Assembly: GCF_014648495.1 (NCBI RefSeq)
Contig: NZ_BMRF01000001.1
Coordinates: forward strand, 992,001 to 1,056,000
DNA length: 64,000 nucleotides
From: Actinomadura cremea
GTDB taxonomy: Bacteria; Actinomycetota; Actinomycetes; Streptosporangiales; Streptosporangiaceae
Direction: 5' to 3'
Positions 58,955 through 64,000 of the stretch are shown one piece after another. Under the pieces are notes generated by a model, which saw only the letters and a list, made by a program, of their open reading frames with translations, was not told where the DNA came from and did no database searches. The position numbers were made by a program, and so were the translations under genes. Each line of letters begins with the position of its first letter. The stretch's first letter is position 1.

Positions 58955-59044
58955 CCCGCTAGCGGCCAATCTTCCCTCTGACCAGCGAACAAGCGTTCTA
59001 GCGCCCTGGCTACAGCTATGCCCGAAACACCCTCAGGAGGCCCC

Positions 59045-59308
59045 GTGACCCCCATCATCGTCGCCGCTAGCGACAGCGGAGCGGACGCCGGATCGTTCGT
59101 CCTCCTCGCCCTCGTCGCCTACGTCGTTCACTGCCTCGTCTGGCCGTTCCGAGCTTGCCGGAAGTGCGGGGGCGCCGGTCGCTTCCGCTCGCCGTCCGGC
59201 CGCGCGTGGCGCTGCTGCGACAAGTGCGGCGGACGCGCCGCTCAGGTCCGTCTCGGACGCCGCCTCTGGACGTACCTGGCGAACACGCGGAATCGCAGCA
59301 AGCACTAG
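59045..59308 (+). CDS. Small membrane protein with zinc-ribbon
   Basis: 87 residues from GTG with AGGAGG upstream. One membrane helix (GSFVLLALVAYVVHCLVWPF), then two CxxC-type knuckles: FRACRKCGGAGRF and WRCCDKCGGRA, with a basic tail. Similar short proteins lie between the translocase and replication genes in many AICEs. May assist transfer (Spd-like). No enzymatic motif. Confidence 0.7.
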   Translation: MTPIIVAASDSGADAGSFVLLALVAYVVHCLVWPFRACRKCGGAGRFRSPSGRAWRCCDKCGGRAAQVRLGRRLWTYLANTRNRSKH

Positions 59309-59397
59309 CGACAGAGCGGCCCCGGTGCCACAGCCACCAAGCACGAGCACCGAGGCCGCGCCCCTACCGATCACTAACCGACGGAGGCCCTTTCATC

Positions 59398-61380
59398 ATG
59401 ACGTCACCACTTCGCCCGGTCGATAGCCACTCGGACACCCCTTCCGACCTCGCCGAGTTCATCCGGCCGCTTCCGCACAGCATCGAGGCAGAACAACACG
59501 TTCTCGGCGCGGTCATGCTCTCCCCGCTCGCGCTCCCCGAGGTTCGCGCGCTCCTGGACGGCAGCGAGTTCTACCGCCCCGGGCACCGGATGATCTGGGA
59601 CGGCGTCGTTGGCCTGGCGGACCGAGGCGCCCCCTTTGAGCCTGTCGCCGTGGCAACCGCCATCGATGCGCGGGAACTCGCGAGGATCGGAGGCGCTCCG
59701 TACCTGCACACGCTCATCAGCCAGGTACCCAGCGCCACGAACGCCGCGTACTACGCCCAGCTCGTTCGCAGCCTCGCCTACGCCCGTCGCGTCATCGAGA
59801 CCGGGACGCGCCTCATGCAGCTCGGCTACGGCACCAACAGCGACACCGAATCCGACTTCCGAGGCGCCGTCGCCGCCGAAGTTGCCGCTCTCGCCGCGGT
59901 GGACGCGCAGGGTTGGCCGACTCCTGCGCCCCTCTCCGCGACTCCGGAACTGCCGACGTTCCCTGTCTGGGCCTTCCCTGACTGGCTGGGCGAGTACGCG
60001 GCCCGCCTCGCCGAGGTCACCCAGACTCCGGCCGATCTCGCCGGATCCCTTGCCCTCGCAGTTCTCGGCGTGGCGGCCGGAGGCAAGGTCTGGGTCCAAG
60101 GCCTCGCATGGACCGAACCGACGAACCTGTTCACGCTCGTCGTGTTGCCGCCCGGAAACCGCAAGTCCGAGGCCTACAAGCACATGACGGCCCCGATCAG
60201 GGCCGCTGAAACAATCCTCGTCGAGCAGGCCAAGCCCGTCATCGCCGAGGCGGTCATTGCCCGACGCGTCGCCGAAGCACACGCCGAAAAGACTGAGAAG
60301 GCCGCCGCAAGCGCCGTAGACGCCACACAGCAGGCCGCCGCCCTGGACGAGGCGACCACGGCGCGTCTGGCGCTGGACGAGACGGCCGTTCCGGCCGAAC
60401 CGTGCCTGTTCTCTGACGACGCGACGGTGGAGCGTCTTACTTCTCATCTCTCCGAGCAGGGCGGCCGGTTCGCGATCCTCTCGCCGGAGGGCGAGGTCTT
60501 CTCCATCGCGGCAGGACGCTACTCCGGCGCTCCTAACTTCGCTGTCCTCAAGTCCGGGCACGCGGGCGAGGAGATGCGTATCGATCGCATGGGACGCGCC
60601 TCCGAACGCATCCCCGCCGCGACGATCACCCTGGGAATCTGCACGCAACCCGGCGTCCTGACGCGCCTCGGCGAGACGCCACAGTTCCTTGAACAGGGAC
60701 TACTCGGCCGGCTGCTTTACTCCGTGCCCAAGTCGCTGCTCGGCTACCGCGATCCCAACCCCGCACCCATCCCCCCGCACTTCACCGACACCTACCGCGC
60801 CAACGTCACGGCCCTAATCCTGTCCCTGCACGCGCTCTCCGAGCCTGCAACGCTGCGTTTCGCTCCCGATGCCGAGGCCGCCGCACTCGCCCTCCTGACC
60901 GAGACAGAGCCACGCTTCCGCCCCGGAACTGGCGACCTCGCCCACATGACCGATTGGGGCGGCAAGTACGTCGGCGCTGTCCTCCGCATCGCGGCGCTAC
61001 TCCATCTCGCCGAACACTTCCGCGACGGTTGGGACCGCCCGGTCAGCCTCGCTACTTTCCAGAACGTTCGTCAGATAGGCGAGTACTTCACCGTCCACGC
61101 GCAAGCCGCATACGACGCTATCGGCGCGGACCCGGCAGTCGCTGATGCCCGTGTCCTCCTCGAATGGATCGAACGAACCGCAACCACACAGTTCGGCGCA
61201 CGCGACGTCCTGTCCTCCCTACGCCGTTTTAAGAAGGTCGCGGACCTAGACCCGGCGCTCCGCATCCTGGAGTCACACGGCTGGATCCGGCGCATCCCCA
61301 CGGCCCCAAAGACCGGCCGAGGCCGCAAGGCCGGACCCGTCTACGAGACGCACCCCGACACAACATCGGGGACGCGATGA
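59398..61380 (+). CDS. DnaB-like N-terminal domain fused to DUF3987
   Basis: 660 residues. Residues 10-140 match the DnaB N-terminal domain: PHSIEAEQHVLGAVMLSPLA, EFYRPGHRMIWDGVVGLADR and ARIGGAPYLHTLISQVPSAT closely follow the host DnaB text (HDIAAEQGVLGGMLLSQ; DFYRPAHQIIYDVV). Residues 180-580 are DUF3987, with Walker A-like TLVVLPPGNRKSEAYKHM, Walker B-like LSPEGEVFSIAAG and later GLLGRLLYSVPK. The C-terminus (LDPALRILESHGWIRRI) is a winged helix. Likely the element's replication initiator or helicase-loader. GGAGG lies 12 bases before the ATG. Confidence 0.82.
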   Translation: MTSPLRPVDSHSDTPSDLAEFIRPLPHSIEAEQHVLGAVMLSPLALPEVRALLDGSEFYRPGHRMIWDGVVGLADRGAPFEPVAVATAIDARELARIGGAPYLHTLISQVPSATNAAYYAQLVRSLAYARRVIETGTRLMQLGYGTNSDTESDFRGAVAAEVAALAAVDAQGWPTPAPLSATPELPTFPVWAFPDWLGEYAARLAEVTQTPADLAGSLALAVLGVAAGGKVWVQGLAWTEPTNLFTLVVLPPGNRKSEAYKHMTAPIRAAETILVEQAKPVIAEAVIARRVAEAHAEKTEKAAASAVDATQQAAALDEATTARLALDETAVPAEPCLFSDDATVERLTSHLSEQGGRFAILSPEGEVFSIAAGRYSGAPNFAVLKSGHAGEEMRIDRMGRASERIPAATITLGICTQPGVLTRLGETPQFLEQGLLGRLLYSVPKSLLGYRDPNPAPIPPHFTDTYRANVTALILSLHALSEPATLRFAPDAEAAALALLTETEPRFRPGTGDLAHMTDWGGKYVGAVLRIAALLHLAEHFRDGWDRPVSLATFQNVRQIGEYFTVHAQAAYDAIGADPAVADARVLLEWIERTATTQFGARDVLSSLRRFKKVADLDPALRILESHGWIRRIPTAPKTGRGRKAGPVYETHPDTTSGTR

Positions 61381-61602
61381 CTACCGGGCACCCGCTCACA
61401 GACCGTCACGTCCTCAGGGGCTCCGCACCCGGTGTCAGCAGCGCAACACATCAGCAGAACTCAACAGAAAAGGGGTCACGGCGAATTCTGCTCGATTCCG
61501 CTGACGTGCTTCACCGCTGTAGACCTCCGCCCGTGCCCGGATACCTCGACGCTCCGTAGTCCCCACGCTCGACGCCGTTCCGCCTGCCCCGGAGGTTCCG
61601 CC

Positions 61603-61809
61603 GTGACCGCCTTCATTGCCCCAGATTCGGACCTTCTCCTGACCGTCGAGGAAGCCGCCCACCGACTCAAGATCGGCCGGACGCAGATGTACAGCCTCAT
61701 CACGTCCGGCGAGGTCCAGAGCGTGACCATCGGCCGTCTGCGCCGAGTCCCCGCCGAATGCCTCACTGCCTACGTCTCCGGCCTCATGGCCGCTGCTCAG
61801 CACAACTAG
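61603..61809 (+). CDS. Excisionase, MerR/HTH_17 type
   Basis: 68 residues from GTG with CGGAGG seven bases earlier. SDLLLTVEEAAHRLKIGRTQ and MYSLITSGEVQSVTIGRLRR form a winged HTH as in Xis proteins of actinomycete elements. Ends 12 bp before the integrase start, the usual xis-int arrangement. Confidence 0.88.
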   Translation: MTAFIAPDSDLLLTVEEAAHRLKIGRTQMYSLITSGEVQSVTIGRLRRVPAECLTAYVSGLMAAAQHN

Positions 61810-61821
61810 CCGGAGGGAACG

Positions 61822-63071
61822 ATCACGGGACGCAACGCTAACGGCCGATCCAGCATCTACCAGGGCAAGGATGGTTACTGGCATGGCCGAGTGACGGTCG
61901 GCACCAAGGACGACGGTAAGCCTGACCGGCGTCACGTCATGGCCAAGACCAAGGCCGAGGTCACTTCGAAGGTCAAGAAGCTGGAGGAGCTTCGAGACAA
62001 GGGGAGGATGCCCAAGGCCGGGCAGCGCTGGACGGTCGAGAAGTGGCTACGGCACTGGATCGACAACATTGCGACTCCGCCGAGGATCTCGGAGAACGCG
62101 CACTCTGGCTACCGCGTGGACGTCGAGAAACACCTCGTTCCCGGCCTCGGCGCTCACCGCTTGGACAAGCTCGCGCCGGAACACTGCGAGAAGCTCTACG
62201 CGAAGATGCAGGAGGAGCAGGGACTTTCGGCGGGTACGGCCCATCACGTACACCGGACACTCCGCAACGCCCTAAACGTGGCGGTCCGACGTGGTCTACT
62301 CGGCAGCAACCCGGTACTTCTTGCTACGGCACCAAGGCTGGAAGAGGAGGAGCCAGAGCCGTACGAAGTCACCGAAATCAAGGGTCTGCTCAAGGTCGCT
62401 CAGGAGCAGGAACGGAACGGCGCCCGATGGGTTGTCGCCCTCGCTCTCGGTCTCCGACAGGGCGAAGCGCTCGGCCTCAAGTGGGCCGACGTAGACCTTG
62501 GCACAGGCTTGATCCGTATCCGACGCGGACGCCTCCGCCCCAAGTATGCGCACGGGTGCGGAGCCAACCCGTGCGGTCGGAAGGCCGGCTACTGCCCCGA
62601 GCGTAAGCAGACCCGGTCCGAGACTGGACGGACCAAGTCCAAGGCTGGCCGCCGCACTATTGGCCTACCCGCACCTTTGATAGAACTTCTCAAGTTGCAC
62701 AAGTCCAAACAAGAGGCAGAGCGTATGGAAGCTCGCCAACTCTGGCATGAAGGTGACTACGTCTTCGCCAAGCCAGACGGCAGCCTTTGATACCCAACAC
62801 GGACTATCGCCAGTGGAAGGCCCTGCTGGAGAAGGCAGGACTCCGCGAGGTTCGGCTCCATGACGCCCGCCATACGGCCGCAACGGTCTTGCTCATTCTC
62901 GGTGTCCCAACCCCAACGGCCATGGCCATCATGGGATGGTCAAGCGCCTCCATGGCCAAGCGCTACCAGCACATGAGCGACGCCATCCGGAGCGACGTCG
63001 CCGCTCGCATCGGTGGGCTTCTCTGGCAGTCAAGCGGGGTCCAGGGCTCCGATGATGACCTCCTAGCCTGA
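61822..63071 (+). pseudogene. Tyrosine integrase with a -1 frameshift in the catalytic domain
   Basis: Readable from GRNANGRSSIYQGKDGYWHG; no ATG or GTG is in phase before this, only ATC at 61822, five bases after GGAGG, so an unusual start is implied. The Arg of the catalytic set is in LGLRQGEALGLKWADVDLG. At 62788 the frame meets TGA after FAKPDGSL; the rest (IPNTDYRQWKALLEKAGLRE, LHDARHTAATVLLILGV, IMGWSSASMAKRYQHM with His, Arg and Tyr) is in the -1 frame. One lost base explains it. The enzyme joins the core attachment sites; this copy should be inactive unless frameshifting occurs. Confidence 0.85.
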
Positions 63072-63323
63072 GTCTTCCAAGGTCAGAAGCGTGGTTGGCC
63101 TCTTCGGCGCGGTCTGGTTCAACCTTCACACACGGCTCTGGAGTGCCCTGCATCGCGCGGTGCGGTGCGGGGCACTCGTCGGCTGGGAGCGTCAGCACCT
63201 ATCTATCTGCGTGCGCGTGTGCGCGCGAATAGCACGTCCTGGGAGATCGATGCAACCCCCGTGATGCGGACAGTTGATTCGGACAGGAGCGCGTCTCTCC
63301 CAGACTGAGGCCAACACCACCGG
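63010..63323. repeat. Direct repeat, copy 1 (overlaps integrase 3' end)
   Basis: 314 bp that include the last 20 codons of integrase and 250 bp downstream. The second copy lies 401 bp further. Only four or five substitutions separate the copies. No gene is supported inside beyond the integrase tail. Includes a GCACTCGTCGG region and the CTATCTATCTGCGTGCG stretch. Confidence 0.9.
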
Positions 63324-63410
63324 TCCGGTTGGTCTGGGATCTCTGCGTGCAGATCTTCCGAAGTCCAGGGGTTCCAGGGGCCTCCGCTCGTCGGTGGAAG
63401 CACCATCGCG

Positions 63411-63724
63411 TCGGTGGGCTTCTCTGGCAGTCAAGCGGGGTCCAGGGCTCCGATGATGACCTCCTAGCCTGAGTCTTCCAAGGTCAGAAGCGTGGTTGGC
63501 CTCTTCGGCGCGGTCTGGTTCAACCTTCACACACGGCTCTGGAGTGCCCTGCATCGCGCGGTGCGGTGCGGGGCACTCGTCGGCTGGGAGCGTCAGCACC
63601 TATCTATCTGCGTGCGCGTGTGCGCGCGAATAGCACGTCCTGCGAGATCGATGCAACCCCCGTGATGCGGACAGTTGATTCGGACAAAAGCGCATCTCTC
63701 CCAGACTGAGGCCAACACCATCGG
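63411..63724. repeat. Direct repeat, copy 2
   Basis: Same 314 bp as copy 1, beginning TCGGTGGGCTTCTCTGGC, which codes for the end of integrase but here has no integrase gene in front. Differences: a G to C, and changes in the block near 63687-63694. The preceding 87 bp are unlike the first copy's upstream sequence, so this is a duplicated end, not a whole gene. Confidence 0.9.
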
Positions 63725-63772
63725 ATTCATTCTCGAATAGAACTAGATTCAAGATCGGCAGAGTCTCCTGTA

Positions 63773-63860
63773 GTGAGTAGACAGCGAGTAGGCAGTGCAT
63801 AGGCAGCGAGTAGGCAGTGCATAGGCAGCGAGTAGGCAGTGCGTAGACAGCGAGTAGGCA
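63773..63860. repeat. 11-bp tandem array near the element's right side
   Basis: Eight 11-bp units alternate between two types, GTGCATAGGCA and GCGAGTAGGCA, giving a 22-bp higher-order repeat. Units 1 and 7 vary slightly. The period is close to one helix turn, so all units face the same side. It may be an iteron array, a translocase-recognition (clt-like) site or the binding site of an unknown element protein. No function is shown by sequence alone. Confidence 0.85.
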
Positions 63861-64000
63861 GTGCAACATCTAATGCGGAGCGAGAGGGGTAGGTGTTGCG
63901 GCTTCTGGTGTCGCACGTTACCGTGCAAATCGATTTGCCCGCTCCTTGAAATTTGTCGCTTTTGTCGGAAATTTGAGAGATGAGTGTCCAGGATGGGTTC
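63861..64000. other. AT-richer region with a 14-bp palindrome
   Basis: GCAAATCGATTTGC at 63925-63938 is a perfect 14-bp palindrome. Downstream AAATTTGTCG and GTCGGAAATTT form further symmetric AT-rich blocks. The composition suggests a promoter/operator region for a gene that starts beyond the window. No start codon with ribosome site is visible before the end. Confidence 0.5.

Larger units (their letters stand above)
57503..64000. mobile_element. Degraded AICE-like integrative element, right end beyond window
   Basis: From the tRNA fragment rightward the DNA has lower GC and different codon use, and carries AICE hallmark genes in order: FtsK/TraB-type translocase (5' part missing), zinc-ribbon membrane protein, DnaB-N/DUF3987 replication protein, excisionase, tyrosine integrase. 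All point rightward. The usual KorSA/GntR-type regulator and spread genes are not found. The integrase is frameshifted and its 3' end duplicated, and no second tRNA-Ser 3' end is found before 64000. It is probably immobile on its own. Confidence 0.75.

Noticed and set aside
62779-62795. CTT TGA in the integrase looks like the programmed +1 frameshift site of prfB.
   Set aside because: The continuing integrase frame is -1, not +1, and no upstream stimulatory Shine-Dalgarno at the right distance is seen. A one-base deletion is simpler.
63773-63860. Possible CRISPR array at the 11-bp repeats.
   Set aside because: Units are contiguous with no unique spacers and no cas genes are present. The 14-bp array at 44507 fails for the same reason.

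Overview
The window is very GC-rich DNA with actinomycete codon usage, frequent GTG starts and short intergenic gaps. The left third follows a core gene order known from mycobacteria and other actinobacteria: PadR regulator, class A penicillin-binding protein, GT87 membrane glycosyltransferase, rpsF-ssb-rpsR-rplI, then dnaB. The intein family in DnaB, the aspartokinase type and many regulator families suggest a filamentous actinomycete of the Actinomadura/Thermomonosporaceae kind. The family placement is inference. A parS-like site and DnaA boxes fit a replichore region not far from oriC.

Layout. 0-7.6 kb: end of a PadR gene with its operator, then two tandem bifunctional PBPs, the first with an unusual repeat-rich cytoplasmic tail. 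7.7-16.6 kb: GT87 protein, barstar-like protein, DUF4190 protein, endonuclease IV, small proteins, the rpsF-ssb-rpsR-rplI operon, a Tat-exported amidase and a MATE exporter. 16.7-19.1 kb: DnaA boxes and dnaB carrying a class 3 intein with a decayed endonuclease domain. 19.1-34.1 kb: accessory genes in small regulator/target modules (TetR/DsbA-like, GlxA-type/hydrolase, TetR/SDR, MacB-like ABC pair, DUF2975/HTH pair, XRE/hydrolase), several with clear dyad operators. 34.1-36.4 kb: HTH/DUF4180 pair, parS-like site, aspartokinase. 36.4-45.4 kb: broken monooxygenase fragments, Ada-AlkA and Ogt alkylation repair, a second beta clamp, more transporters and regulators, and a broken ECF41 sigma fragment. 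45.6-55.8 kb: an intact ECF41 sigma factor, tRNA-Ser(CGA), tadA with two TadA-associated proteins, upp, a PH-domain protein, XRE-TPR and GntR regulators, an MFS transporter and an SDR. 55.9-57.2 kb: two decayed Ser/Thr kinase genes.

57.5 kb to the end: a degraded integrative element of the actinomycete AICE type. Its left edge is the 3' part of tRNA-Ser(GGA), cut in the anticodon arm. Inside are a 5'-truncated FtsK/TraB-type translocase, a small zinc-ribbon membrane protein, a replication protein joining a DnaB-like N-terminal domain to DUF3987, an excisionase and a frameshifted tyrosine integrase. It is followed by a 314-bp direct repeat that copies the integrase 3' end and by an 11-bp tandem array. 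The other attachment site is not in the window.

Gene decay is a theme: SnoaL/NmrA, FAD monooxygenases, ECF41, kinases and the integrative element are all visibly broken, while core genes are intact. The signals I judge most worth following are the class 3 intein with its eroded endonuclease, the TxxV repeat tail of the first PBP, the DnaB-N/DUF3987 replication protein with the nearby 11-bp array, and the parS-like site. All family names come from reading the sequence, not from database searches.
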